Shown piece by piece: positions 7,880-15,628 of a DNA stretch of 23,101 nucleotides. How positions within the stretch are numbered: position 1 is the stretch's first letter; each line of letters begins with the position of its first letter. Location of the stretch: assembly GCA_002424545.1 (NCBI GenBank), contig DIKL01000088.1, positions 4,087-27,187 on the forward strand, in the 5' to 3' direction. A model generated the notes under the pieces. The model was not told where the DNA came from, searched no databases, and worked only from the letters and a program-made list of their open reading frames with translations. A program made the position numbers and the translations under genes. Source of the DNA: Syntrophaceae bacterium UBA5619. GTDB taxonomy: Bacteria > Desulfobacterota > Syntrophia > Syntrophales > UBA5619.

Positions 7880-9871
7880 CTATTTTCCGAGAAGCGAATA
7901 GAGGCGAATCAGTTCGGCGACGCTCCAGGCCTGGGCATAGCATCCGCCGGGCCGGTGGGGGGCGTCTCCGTCGAATACCTCGGAGACGTTGCCGATCCCC
8001 GCCTCGGCCAGATGGGGACGGAGAAAATTCCGGAGGTACTGCCGGAGGTTTTCCTTTTCGCGTTCCCGATCGTCGGCGACACGGAGGGCCGCTTCGCCGA
8101 AAGCGCCCAGAAGCCAGGGCCAGACGGTCCCCTGGTGGTAGGCGCCGTCCCGTTCCGCCGGATTTCCCCGGTAACGGCCTCGGTAGGCCGGATCATTGGG
8201 AGAGAGCGTTCGGAGCCCAAAGGGCGTGAGAAGCTTCTTCCGCACCGTCTGGACGACGGCGGCCTGTTCCGCGGCGTCGAGCGGCGAGAAGGGAAGGGAA
8301 ACGGCGAAAATCTGGTTCGGCCGCACCGCCGTATCCAACAGCCCGTCCTGGAAGAGGTCGCCGAGACAGCTTTTCCGTGGGTTCCAGAAGGCTTCCCGGA
8401 AGGAATGGCGCAGACGGAACAGCAGATCGCCTTCGAAGAACGAAGGTTCGCCGAATTCCGCCGATCGATCGCGGGCAAAGCAAAGGGCATTGTACCAAAG
8501 CGCATTGATTTCAACCGGTGAACCGTTCCGCGGCGTGACGGGGACGTCCGCCACCCTGGCGTCCATCCAGGTCAGGGCGGTCTGACCGTTTCCGGCGTGG
8601 AGGAGCCCCCGGACGTCCATGCCGATCCCGAATTTCGTTCCCTTCATGAACGCGCGGATGATCCGCTGCATGATGGGCCAGAAACGTTCATGGATCAGGG
8701 ACTTGTCCCCCGTGCTCCGCAGGAGTTCCTGAACGGTCCAGAAATACCACAGCGAGCTGTCCACGGTGTTGTAGGCCTCGGGAGCGCCGTCCGCGGAAAA
8801 GGTATTGGGCAGCAGGCCGTCCCGCTCATGCCGGCCGATCTCCGTCAGGATCTCGATTCCCTCCGCGATGCGGCCCGTGCAGAAGCAGAGGCCGGGCAGC
8901 GAGATCAGCGTGTCCCGCCCCCAGATTCCGAACCAGGGGTATCCGGCGATGATGGCCGGCCTTCCGGTGGGAGTCGAGATGAGAAACGACCGGGCGGCGC
9001 TAAGCAGGGCGAGAAAATGCTCCTGATCCTCGCCCGTGAATCCGCCGGTCCGTCGTTTGTCGGCCGCCTGGTCGCGACCCCGCCGGACAACCTCGGTCTT
9101 CCAGGTCGCGGCCGGATTTTTGAGGACATGACGCCGGATCGCGTCTCCTTCGCAGCAGACGGAGAAGATGATGGTGCATTTTCTCTCGAGAGGAACCTCC
9201 AGAACACCGGGAAGAAACAGGTCCTCCTCCCACGGAAAGCCGCGTTTCTGCTCCTGCGTGTATTGGAAACGGCCGTACCACACGGGCGACGGGATAAAGC
9301 GCGCAGACCGGGAGGCCTGAATGAAGAGTGGCGGCATTCCCTCATAGGGTTCGATCCGGAAACCGTTTTCAATTCCCTCCACCCGATCGCGCAGGAAGGG
9401 GTTTTCGTGGGCAAGGTCATGATAGCCTCGGAAGGCCAGGAAGGGTTTCAGTCGAAGGATGCTGTCCTTCGGGAATCGTTCGAGGTCATAACGGATGAGC
9501 AAGACCCCTTTCCCGCGGGGCATCAGGATCGACTTTTTCACGGTCATCCCGGCTGCCCGATAGACAAAGCGAGGATAGAGGTCGAGGGAAAAATGATCGA
9601 GCCGCGGCGGACCGGTCGGAAAGAGAACGCCGGGATAAAGATGAGAGCTAAGGAAAAACTCCTCCCCTTCCGCAACGAGGGAATCTTCCAATTTCGATAA
9701 GAGGACGTGTCTGCCTTCCGGCTGTTTGAGATTGGCCACGAACAGGCCGTGGTAACGCCGCGTGTGGCGATTTTCCAGGGTGCTCGAGGCGTATCCGCCC
9801 CCTCCGTCCGTTTCCAGCCATTCCCGTCCGTCATCCGGGGGCTCGTTTTTTCCAAAGTCGATTCGGATCAT
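7880..9871 (-). CDS. Bacterial glycogen debranching enzyme (amylo-alpha-1,6-glucosidase, GDE)
   Basis: The 663-residue protein has the bacterial GDE two-part layout. The N-terminal domain begins REWLETDGGGGYASSTLENR and RRYHGLFVANL. The C-terminal (alpha/alpha)6-barrel domain carries YPWFGIWGRDTLISLPGL, HERDGLLPNTF and AYNTVDSSLWYF, where the catalytic acidic residues of this family lie. It should hydrolyse alpha-1,6 branch stubs on cytoplasmic glycogen. An in-frame ATG at 9901 lies only 2 nt after the lolA stop; the ATG at 9871 is preferred because GGAG stands 8 nt upstream and MIRIDFG is the usual start in this family. It is followed by the GT4 gene after 10 nt. No signal peptide or break is visible. 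Confidence 0.91.
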   Translation of the reverse strand: MIRIDFGKNEPPDDGREWLETDGGGGYASSTLENRHTRRYHGLFVANLKQPEGRHVLLSKLEDSLVAEGEEFFLSSHLYPGVLFPTGPPRLDHFSLDLYPRFVYRAAGMTVKKSILMPRGKGVLLIRYDLERFPKDSILRLKPFLAFRGYHDLAHENPFLRDRVEGIENGFRIEPYEGMPPLFIQASRSARFIPSPVWYGRFQYTQEQKRGFPWEEDLFLPGVLEVPLERKCTIIFSVCCEGDAIRRHVLKNPAATWKTEVVRRGRDQAADKRRTGGFTGEDQEHFLALLSAARSFLISTPTGRPAIIAGYPWFGIWGRDTLISLPGLCFCTGRIAEGIEILTEIGRHERDGLLPNTFSADGAPEAYNTVDSSLWYFWTVQELLRSTGDKSLIHERFWPIMQRIIRAFMKGTKFGIGMDVRGLLHAGNGQTALTWMDARVADVPVTPRNGSPVEINALWYNALCFARDRSAEFGEPSFFEGDLLFRLRHSFREAFWNPRKSCLGDLFQDGLLDTAVRPNQIFAVSLPFSPLDAAEQAAVVQTVRKKLLTPFGLRTLSPNDPAYRGRYRGNPAERDGAYHQGTVWPWLLGAFGEAALRVADDREREKENLRQYLRNFLRPHLAEAGIGNVSEVFDGDAPHRPGGCYAQAWSVAELIRLYSLLGK

Positions 9872-9903
9872 GAAGGTGTCTCCATTTTGCCTTCCAACCA
9901 TGA

Positions 9904-10728
9904 TTATTGGGGCATCTTGACCACTTCGACGCCGTCGGGCGGTTTGAAGGTGAAGAACCTGTCGGAAATGCCCGTGTTTGTGCGGATATCGCTGAAGCGG
10001 AGGCGCGTGATGTTATCGTACTCGTCGCTGAAACGGCATTGGAGGATCTGGAAAGTTTTTCCGTCGATGGTAAGGTGCAGCCGGTCGATGCCGTTTCCCT
10101 TCTCCTTTGCGGTCAGTTCGAGAAGATAGTTTCCCTCTGCATCTTGCTGATTTTCTTTCGCAAAACGGAGCTGGAAGTCTTCGGAGAGCTTGCCGATGCC
10201 GGAGAGGAATTTGACGGCCATTCGCGACCGGTAAATGTCGTCGGCTTTCTGGACGTAGACCATCCGGTCGTCGGCGACATACAGCCAGGCCGTTTTGGCG
10301 TTGATGACCAGCTTCTTCTCTTTCGGTTTTGTATAATCCCAAAACATCATTTTCGGGTTCTTGATCCAGACCGTTCCCTCTTCCCGATCGGTCTTTTTCA
10401 TCGACTTGATCGTGATCTCCTGGATGAAACGGGCCTTCAGATCCGCCGTCTTTTCGTAGACCTCCTGGATTTTGGCCGCCAACTGTTCCAGGGAGAGGGG
10501 ATCGGCGAGGACTTCCGATGCCGGGAACACCAAAAACGCGGCCCAGAGCAGGATCGCCAACCCGATGATCCGGATGCCGGGGACACCGCTTTTGAGGCCC
10601 GAAAAAAGGGTTTTTCGGAAGTGCGATAACGGCACATTTTTTTCCGGCGGTTCATAACCCCGTAATAAACAGTCGTAAATGGCCGGGATGGCATTGTGTT
10701 TTTGTAAGTATTTGAAATCTATTGACAT
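9904..10728 (-). CDS. lolA: LolA-like periplasmic outer-membrane lipoprotein carrier
   Basis: The mature part (from about residue 75) matches LolA: LEQLAAKIQEVYEKTADLKARFIQ, then GTVWIKNPKMMFWDYTKPKEK, then a C-terminal RFFTFKPPDGVEVV. LolA carries lipoproteins across the periplasm from LolCDE to the outer membrane. A signal-peptide-like segment spans about residues 52-74 (IIGLAILLWAAFLVFPASEVLA, then DP). It is preceded by about 50 residues, too long for a normal leader. The ATG at 10728 lacks a good ribosome binding site. Alternative starts are a GTG at 10635 or a TTG just before AILLW; I cannot choose, so the outermost start is given. The gene heads the glycogen cluster, 32 nt before the debranching enzyme start, which is a spacing argument rather than a functional link. 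Confidence 0.8.
   Translation of the reverse strand: MSIDFKYLQKHNAIPAIYDCLLRGYEPPEKNVPLSHFRKTLFSGLKSGVPGIRIIGLAILLWAAFLVFPASEVLADPLSLEQLAAKIQEVYEKTADLKARFIQEITIKSMKKTDREEGTVWIKNPKMMFWDYTKPKEKKLVINAKTAWLYVADDRMVYVQKADDIYRSRMAVKFLSGIGKLSEDFQLRFAKENQQDAEGNYLLELTAKEKGNGIDRLHLTIDGKTFQILQCRFSDEYDNITRLRFSDIRTNTGISDRFFTFKPPDGVEVVKMPQ
10599..10618 (-). other. Perfect 8-bp A/T-rich hairpin near the lolA start
   Basis: CCGAAAAA (10599-10606) and TTTTTCGG (10611-10618) are exact inverted repeats around a 4-nt loop. The element lies inside the longest lolA frame, but between the candidate upstream starts and the signal-peptide region. If translation starts downstream it would be a leader hairpin; otherwise it is coincidental coding sequence. 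Confidence 0.25.
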
Positions 10729-10790
10729 AATTACTGCCTACCCCTTGTGCAATTCGGTAGAAAATCGAGACATTTGAAGAGTTACAAAAG

Positions 10791-10836
10791 CTATCAACAG
10801 CTTTGTGAACAGCCCTTTCCACACCTCTGTGGATTC
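10791..10836. other. Cluster of DnaA-box-like 9-mers (possible replication or DnaA-binding site)
   Basis: Four 9-mers within 46 bp resemble the DnaA box TTATCCACA: CTATCAACA (10791-10799), CTGTTCACA on the minus strand (10804-10812), CTTTCCACA (10815-10823) and GAATCCACA on the minus strand (10828-10836). Each matches the strict consensus, or TTWTNCACA, at 7-8 of 9 positions. The last two form the palindrome TCCACA-CCTC-TGTGGA. The adjacent stretch, about 10697-10800, is clearly more AT-rich than the surrounding genes, as expected of an unwinding element. dnaA and dnaN are not in the window, so this may be an origin, a DnaA-titration or regulatory site, or chance. Confidence 0.35.
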
Positions 10837-10867
10837 CCTTTCCAAGTTCCCGGATCAAGAGAAATAT

Positions 10868-10882
10868 CGGATAATGTATCCG
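10868..10882 (-). terminator. Weak hairpin directly after ilvE
   Basis: CGGATA and TATCCG are exact inverted repeats around a 3-nt loop, starting 1 nt beyond the ilvE stop. On the transcribed strand it is followed by ATATTTCTCTT, a T-rich but imperfect tract. It could be a weak intrinsic terminator that separates ilvE from lolA. Confidence 0.28.
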
Positions 10883-10883
10883 C

Positions 10884-11960
10884 TCAATCCGACACCTTCA
10901 TCCTCCATCCGAACGGGTCATCCTTCATCCCGTACTGGATCTGGAGGATCTCGTTGTAAAGCCGATCCGTCAGGGGACCCGTCTTGCCGCCCGCGATGGC
11001 GTGTTCCTCCCCGCGGAAGTAGATATGGCCGACTGGGGAGACGATCGCGGCCGTTCCCGAGGCGAAGGCCTCACGCAGCGTTCCGGCGGCCATCGCTTTC
11101 ATGACCTCGTCCATGGACAGGCGTCTCTCCGCCACCTTCACGCCCCAGTTTTTGGCCAGCCGGATGACGGAGTCGCGCGTAATCCCGGGGAGAATCGTTC
11201 CCGTCAGCGGGGCGGTGATCAGCTCGTCGCCGATCAGGAAGAACATGTTGCTCGTTCCCACCTCTTCCACATATTTCTTCTCGATGGAGTCGAGCCACAG
11301 GACCTGGGTGTAACCCATTTTTTTGGCGATTTCGCCGGCATAGAGGCTGGAGGTGTAATTGCTGCCGGCCTTGCAGTAGCCGGTTCCGCCGGGAACGGAG
11401 CGGAAATATTCCTCGGTGACGTAGATCTTGGTCGGGCTGAATCCTTCGGGATAATAGGCCCCCACCGGTCCCGTAATGATGAAGAAAAGATATTCATGGG
11501 CGGGATGGACTCCCAGCGCCGGTTCCGAGGCGATCATCGTCGGCCGGATGTAAAGAGAGGTCCCGCTGCCGTGGGGAATCCAGTCCTTTTCCAGTAGGAT
11601 GAGTTTCTTCAGGGCCTCCAGGAAAAGGTTCTCGTCGATCTGCGGCATGCAGAGCCTCTCCGCCGAGACGTTCATCCGCCGGATGTTCTCCATCGGCCGG
11701 AAGAGGAAAATGGCGCCGCCCTTCCCTCGGTAGGCCTTCAACCCCTCGAAGATCTCCTGGGCGTAATGGAGGCACATCGCCGTCGGATCGAGTTGAAGCG
11801 CCCGATAGGGTTCGATCTGCGGGTCATGCCATCCCCTGCCTTCGTGCCAAGGCATGGTGAAGAAATGATCGGTGAATATCCTCCCGAAGCCCAGCTTTGA
11901 TTCATCGGTGGGTTTCGCCTTCCTTTTTTCCGGTGGTGCCTGAATGATTTTGATTTCCAT
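10884..11960 (-). CDS. ilvE: Branched-chain amino acid aminotransferase, type II (BCAT)
   Basis: This 358-residue fold-type IV PLP enzyme has the usual length for type II BCAT. It shows YAQEIFEGLKAYRG (64-79), LYIRPTMIAS, the Schiff-base segment GTGYCKAGSNY with the predicted PLP lysine K197, the cofactor-binding EVGTSNMFF, and TLPGITRDSV-like TILPGITRDSV. It catalyses the reversible final transamination to leucine, isoleucine and valine in the cytoplasm. The ATG at 11960 is chosen over an upstream in-frame ATG because GGAG lies 7 nt before it and the family begins here; the longer form adds a basic, non-homologous N-terminus. It follows comM by 59 nt on the same strand, so co-transcription is possible. 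No anomalies were seen. Confidence 0.94.
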   Translation of the reverse strand: MEIKIIQAPPEKRKAKPTDESKLGFGRIFTDHFFTMPWHEGRGWHDPQIEPYRALQLDPTAMCLHYAQEIFEGLKAYRGKGGAIFLFRPMENIRRMNVSAERLCMPQIDENLFLEALKKLILLEKDWIPHGSGTSLYIRPTMIASEPALGVHPAHEYLFFIITGPVGAYYPEGFSPTKIYVTEEYFRSVPGGTGYCKAGSNYTSSLYAGEIAKKMGYTQVLWLDSIEKKYVEEVGTSNMFFLIGDELITAPLTGTILPGITRDSVIRLAKNWGVKVAERRLSMDEVMKAMAAGTLREAFASGTAAIVSPVGHIYFRGEEHAIAGGKTGPLTDRLYNEILQIQYGMKDDPFGWRMKVSD

Positions 11961-12019
11961 AAGTCGTCTCCTTCTACACAAACATCCTTCGAACATGAGC
12001 CATGCTTCTTTCCTTACCA

Positions 12020-13549
12020 CTAAATGGCCGGTCTATCAAGGCTTCTGTACTGGATGGCCTCGGCGACGTGCGAGGGATGGAGGGGACCGCCGCCGTCCAG
12101 ATCGGCGATGGTGCGGGCGACCTTCAGGATCCGGGTGTAGGCGCGAGCGCTTAGCCCCAGCCGGTCGACGGCCATCTCGATGAGCTGACGCGACTCCTCG
12201 CCGAGTGTGCAGGCGACCCGGATCTGACGGTCGGTCATGCGGGCGTTGAACAGGGTTCCGTCTCCGGCGAAGCGGCTTTTCTGGATGGTTCGGGCCTGTT
12301 CGATCCGTTCCTTGATCGCGGCGGAAGATTCTCCCATCTCTTTTGCCGTCAGGTCCCGGTAGCGGACGGAGGGAACCTCGATATGGATGTCGATCCGATC
12401 CATCAGCGGGCCGGATATCCTTCCCTGATACTGGCGGATCTGTTGGGGCGTGCAACGGCAGGGGCGGTTCCGATCGCCAAAATATCCGCAGGGACAGGGA
12501 TTCATCGCGGCGACCAGCATGAAGCGGGCGGGATAGGTTGCCGTAACGGAAGAACGGGTGATCGTAACCCGGCCGTCTTCCAGCGGCTGCCGCAGCGCTT
12601 CGAGCGCGTTTTTCCGGAACTCCGGCAGCTCGTCGAGAAAAAGGACCCCGTGATGGGCCAGGCTGATCTCTCCCGGCTTCGGGGTGTGGCCTCCGCCGAC
12701 GAGACCGGCATCGGAGATCGTATGGTGCGGGGCGCGGAAGGGTCGGGTCCCCAGAAGCGCCTCTTTCCGGTCCAGCAGGCCTGCGACCGAGAATATCTTC
12801 GTTGTCTCAATCGCTTCCGGAAGAGAGAGATCGGGAATGACTGTCACGAGCCGCTGGGCAAGCATGGTCTTTCCGGATCCCGGGGGACCGATCATGATGA
12901 GGTTGTGTCCCCCCGCGGCGGCAACCTCCAGCGCGCGTTTCGCCTGTTCCTGGCCGCGAATCTCCTGGAAATCGAAGGGATAATTCCGACTCCGGCAAAA
13001 AAGATTTTCGAGATCGACATGAACGGGCAAGATCTCCGTCCGGCCGCCGAGAAATTCCACCACCTCGGAGAGCCGATCCACCGGGATCACCTCGATCCCC
13101 TCCACCAAGGCCGCTTCGGCGGCGTTTTCCCTCGGAACGATCATCCCCCGGATGCCGAGGGCTTTCGCCTCGAAGGCGGCGGGCAGTGCGCCGCGGATCC
13201 CCTTCACGCCGCCGTCCAGGGATAGTTCGCCGAGGAGGAGATAATCGGTGAGCGACGAGGCGGGAAGCAGACCCTGGGCGGCCAGCAGCGCCACGGCGAT
13301 CGGCAGATCGAAGGCGGTTCCCTCCTTCTTGATGTCTGCGGGGGCCAGGTTCACGGTGACGCGATGGCCGGGGAAGGGATATCCGGAGTTCTTGATGGCG
13401 GCCTTGATCCGGTCCTTGCTCTCGCGCACCGCCACATCGGGAAGGCCGACCGTTGAAAACAGCGGGAGACCGGCTGCAAGATCGACCTCGACATTGACGG
13501 GATAGGACTCGATGCCGATGACGGTACTGCTGATGGCCTTGACGATCAA
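12020..13549 (-). CDS. comM: ComM/YifB family Mg-chelatase-like AAA+ ATPase
   Basis: The predicted protein is 509 residues, typical of YifB/ComM. It begins IVKAISSTVIGIESYPVNVEVD, the N-terminal ChlI-like (Lon-S5-fold) domain with VNLAPADIKKEGTAFDLPIA. The AAA+ core follows, with Walker A GPPGSGKT (about 221-228), Walker B VLFLDELPEF, and the Mg-chelatase signature AAMNPCPCGYFGD. The C-terminal domain contains LSARAYTRILKVARTIADL. The start is most likely a TTG at 13547-13549: it is preceded by AAAGGGGG about 8 nt upstream, and it is where homology begins; an ATG at 13747 would add 66 unrelated residues. ComM in naturally competent bacteria is a hexameric helicase that promotes branch migration during transformation; in other bacteria its role is less clear. 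Confidence 0.91.
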   Translation of the reverse strand: MIVKAISSTVIGIESYPVNVEVDLAAGLPLFSTVGLPDVAVRESKDRIKAAIKNSGYPFPGHRVTVNLAPADIKKEGTAFDLPIAVALLAAQGLLPASSLTDYLLLGELSLDGGVKGIRGALPAAFEAKALGIRGMIVPRENAAEAALVEGIEVIPVDRLSEVVEFLGGRTEILPVHVDLENLFCRSRNYPFDFQEIRGQEQAKRALEVAAAGGHNLIMIGPPGSGKTMLAQRLVTVIPDLSLPEAIETTKIFSVAGLLDRKEALLGTRPFRAPHHTISDAGLVGGGHTPKPGEISLAHHGVLFLDELPEFRKNALEALRQPLEDGRVTITRSSVTATYPARFMLVAAMNPCPCGYFGDRNRPCRCTPQQIRQYQGRISGPLMDRIDIHIEVPSVRYRDLTAKEMGESSAAIKERIEQARTIQKSRFAGDGTLFNARMTDRQIRVACTLGEESRQLIEMAVDRLGLSARAYTRILKVARTIADLDGGGPLHPSHVAEAIQYRSLDRPAI

Positions 13550-13839
13550 GCGGATATCCCCCTTTGCAGTCTGACCGACTTTTGATGCTTGCGCCTTCCG
13601 TATGATCCCGACGGGCGATCGAATGCGAGAAATTGGAAATGTGCCCCAATCATGTCGGATGATCCTAAACGAGATGAGACTTTCCGACAAGCGGTTTTTC
13701 TCCCCCGTTTCCCGCTTTTCGCTGAACAGGACCATCCTCACGGACAAAGATCCTATACGGACCAGACTCTTTTCGATACAAGACCATCCCGTTGAATCAT
13801 GATAAAATGCAACCGAAGAGAGGCGGGGTCGGAATATCC

Positions 13840-13868
13840 TTGACAGGCGAGACGGCCTTGCCTATACG
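13840..13868 (+). promoter_or_regulatory. Sigma70-type promoter
   Basis: TTGACA at 13840-13845 is a perfect -35 box, separated by exactly 17 nt from TATACG at 13863-13868 (4 of 6 matches to TATAAT). Transcription would begin near 13875 on the plus strand. It would cover the small frame at 13919-14129 and could continue into the ZIP gene at 14179. Confidence 0.5.
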
Positions 13869-13918
13869 TGCCCCACGAATAGATAAGAAATGTTCTTGCC
13901 ATGGATCGTGAGGGAAAA

Positions 13919-14129
13919 ATGAAAAAATTAGCGGTGGCTTCAAGCGCTTTGTTCATTCACCACCGCCGCACAAACGGTTACCGGACTTCAGTGCCTTACG
14001 GCCAGCTGTACGGACGCCTACAAGCACCCGACCGACGATAAGCAATGCGCTTGTCCGTCCAGTGCGACGCGTGGTTATCGCGTCGAGTTTTGTCCCGCGG
14101 GATCACCCCTGCCGGCAACACCGGGATGA
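13919..14129 (+). pseudogene. Short secreted Cys-containing peptide gene, apparently frameshifted
   Basis: An ATG at 13919, preceded by GAGGGAAAA, starts MKKLAVASSALF, a convincing signal-peptide opening, but that frame then runs into arginine-rich residues and stops at 14041 (40 codons). Moving to the +1 frame near 13950 gives SFTTAAQTVTGLQC, which completes a signal peptide. It continues with LTASCTDAYKHPTDDKQCAC, PSSATRGYRVEFC and a stop at 14127-14129. The composite would be about 70 residues with five cysteines in the mature part. The promoter upstream supports expression. One missing or extra base would explain it: decay, a sequencing or assembly error, or, less likely, programmed frameshifting. 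No family is recognised. The alternative is that the transcript is a non-coding RNA or a leader for the ZIP gene. Confidence 0.38.
14065..14091 (+). terminator. Hairpin followed by TTTT (possible intrinsic terminator or attenuator)
   Basis: CGACGCG (14065-14071) and CGCGTCG (14079-14085) pair perfectly around a 7-nt loop. They are followed after AG by TTTT (14088-14091). It lies about 200 nt downstream of the predicted transcription start and before the ZIP start, so it could end a short RNA or attenuate transcription into the transporter. It also lies inside the +1 frame of the putative peptide, and the T tract is short, so the call is tentative. Confidence 0.32.
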
Positions 14130-14178
14130 CGGAGGCTGCGGCAGAGCTCCTGATCGCTCGTCAGAGTAGAAGAACCAT

Positions 14179-14994
14179 ATGATTGATTTTTTTCAACAAT
14201 ACAGTCCCATCACGCAGACGCTAATCGCCACGTTTTTTACGTGGGGCGTGACCGCGGCGGGAGCGGCGCTCGTCTTTTTCACGAAGACGGTCAAAGCGAA
14301 GCTCATGGATTCCATGCTCGGTTTCGCCGCCGGCGTCATGATCGCCGCAAGCTTTTGGTCGCTGCTCGCGCCGGGCATTGAAATGGCAGAAACGATGGGA
14401 CAAATTCCCTGGCTTACGGCCCTGATCGGATTCGCGGGGGGCGGGATTTTCATGAGACTGACGGACCGTTTCCTGCCGCATCTTCATCCGGGCCTGTCGA
14501 TGGAGAACAGCGAGGGGATCAAGACAACCTGGCAGCGAAGCACGCTGCTGGTTCTTGCGATCACGCTGCACAACATCCCCGAGGGCCTGGCCGTCGGCGT
14601 TGCTTTCGGGGCGGTGGCGGCTGATCTTCCCTCCGCAACGCTGGGGGGCGCCATGGCTTTGGCCATCGGAATCGGCCTCCAGAATTTCCCCGAAGGATCG
14701 GCGGTGTCGTTGCCGTTGCGAAGGGAAGGGATGGGGAGGACGAAGAGCTTCCTGATGGGGCAGGCGTCCGGCATCGTCGAACCCGTGGCCGGGATTCTCG
14801 GGGCGGCATTCGTGCTGAACATCCGGAATATCCTGCCCTATGCGCTCTGCTTTGCGGCCGGCGCCATGATTTTCGTCGTGGTGGAGGAACTGATCCCGGA
14901 ATCTCAGCGGAGCGAGGCCAACATCGATCTGGTCACCATGGCAACCATGGCCGGATTTGCGATCATGATGATCCTCGACGTGGCGTTGGGTTGA
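14179..14994 (+). CDS. ZIP family divalent metal transporter (GufA-like)
   Basis: This 271-residue polytopic membrane protein has about eight hydrophobic segments. The two ZIP metal-binding helices are evident: [10 protein letters not shown] in the fourth (H131, N132, E135) and [13 protein letters not shown] in the fifth (Q168, N169, E172). The last helices contain [19 protein letters not shown]. The form matches GufA-type bacterial ZIP proteins, which take up or equilibrate Zn(II) and related ions across the inner membrane. An in-frame TAG 9 nt upstream fixes ATG 14179 as the only start; its ribosome binding site (AGAAG) is weak. A sigma70-type promoter lies about 310 nt upstream, and moaC follows on the same strand. 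Metal specificity cannot be read directly. Confidence 0.9.
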   Translation: MIDFFQQYSPITQTLIATFFTWGVTAAGAALVFFTKTVKAKLMDSMLGFAAGVMIAASFWSLLAPGIEMAETMGQIPWLTALIGFAGGGIFMRLTDRFLPHLHPGLSMENSEGIKTTWQRSTLLVLAITLHNIPEGLAVGVAFGAVAADLPSATLGGAMALAIGIGLQNFPEGSAVSLPLRREGMGRTKSFLMGQASGIVEPVAGILGAAFVLNIRNILPYALCFAAGAMIFVVVEELIPESQRSEANIDLVTMATMAGFAIMMILDVALG

Positions 14995-15027
14995 CAGGAG
15001 CGGGTGTCTCAGAGGGGAGCATCTTCC

Positions 15028-15056
15028 TTGACTGAGGCAATGGGCTGTGCTAAGTT
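15028..15056 (+). promoter_or_regulatory. Possible weak promoter upstream of moaC
   Basis: TTGACT (15028-15033, 5 of 6 matches to the -35 box) is 17 nt from TAAGTT (15051-15056, a poor -10 box). It would give moaC its own start point in the 105-nt gap after the ZIP gene. This rests on consensus matching alone. Confidence 0.25.
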
Positions 15057-15099
15057 CCCTTCAAATTCGGCGGTCAATGTGATTCCGACACGGCAGGTC

Positions 15100-15582
15100 A
15101 TGAAGGAACTATCCCATCTCGATGAAAAAGGCCGGGCGCGCATGGTGGATGTCACGGCCAAGTCGCCCACCCTCCGCAGGGCTGTCGCCCGGGGGAAGGT
15201 CCGGATGCGTCCGGAGACCGCCGCCCTGATCCAGGAAGGCGGGATTCCGAAGGGGGATGTCTTCTCTACGGCCCGGATCGCGGGGATCATGGCGGCGAAG
15301 AAAACCGGAGAGCTGATCCCCATGTGCCATCCTCTCGAACTCACGGGAATCGAGGTTCTCTTTTCGTGCGATGCGGCGGCGGGCGAGGTCGCCGTCGAAG
15401 CGAAGGTCCAGACGGTCGGCAGAACGGGCGTCGAGATGGAGGCCATGACGGCCGTCGGTGTGGCCGCGCTTACGATTTATGACATGTGCAAGGCGGTCGA
15501 CCGCGAGATCGTCATCACGGATATTCGACTGATGAGCAAGGAAGGCGGCAAGAGCGGCGCCTTCGTCAGGCCGAAACCATAA
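15100..15582 (+). CDS. moaC: Cyclic pyranopterin monophosphate synthase MoaC
   Basis: The protein is 160 residues from the ATG at 15100, the family length. With MoaA it converts GTP-derived 3',8-cyclo-7,8-dihydro-GTP to cyclic pyranopterin monophosphate, the first committed step of molybdenum cofactor synthesis. The sequence shows ARMVDVTAK near the start, PMCHPLELTG with H77, GVEMEAMTAVG with E112 and E114, and IYDMCKAVDR with the catalytic D128 and K131. These numbers coincide with those I recall for the E. coli enzyme. A GTG at 15004 would add 32 non-homologous residues and is rejected, although the ribosome binding site before the ATG is poor (CGGCAGG only 2-3 nt away). No other moa or moe gene is in the window, so the pathway must be encoded elsewhere. 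Confidence 0.95.
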   Translation: MKELSHLDEKGRARMVDVTAKSPTLRRAVARGKVRMRPETAALIQEGGIPKGDVFSTARIAGIMAAKKTGELIPMCHPLELTGIEVLFSCDAAAGEVAVEAKVQTVGRTGVEMEAMTAVGVAALTIYDMCKAVDREIVITDIRLMSKEGGKSGAFVRPKP

Positions 15583-15628
15583 ACGAGCATTATTGATTTG
15601 AACGCGGGCTTGTCCGCCGGGGGAAGAG

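Larger units (their letters stand above)
13550..14178. other. Divergent intergenic region between comM and the ZIP transporter
   Basis: This 629-nt stretch contains no intact conserved gene. Its left part (13550-13800) would be the comM leader; no convincing promoter was found there on the minus strand. Its right part holds a sigma70-type promoter, a short frameshifted secreted-peptide-like frame and a terminator-like hairpin, each listed separately. A 67-codon minus-strand frame at 13753-13956 has no ribosome binding site or recognisable motif and is not called. Confidence 0.6.

Noticed and set aside
10652..10858. 68-codon minus-strand frame between ilvE and lolA
   Set aside because: It overlaps the DnaA-box-like cluster and the lolA start, has no ribosome binding site and no recognisable sequence.
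13753..13956. 67-codon minus-strand frame in the intergenic region
   Set aside because: No ribosome binding site and no recognisable domain; it overlaps the predicted plus-strand promoter.
14995..15099. Possible molybdenum-cofactor riboswitch upstream of moaC
   Set aside because: The 105-nt gap is short and I could not fold it into the known Moco aptamer arrangement by eye; only a weak promoter match is noted.
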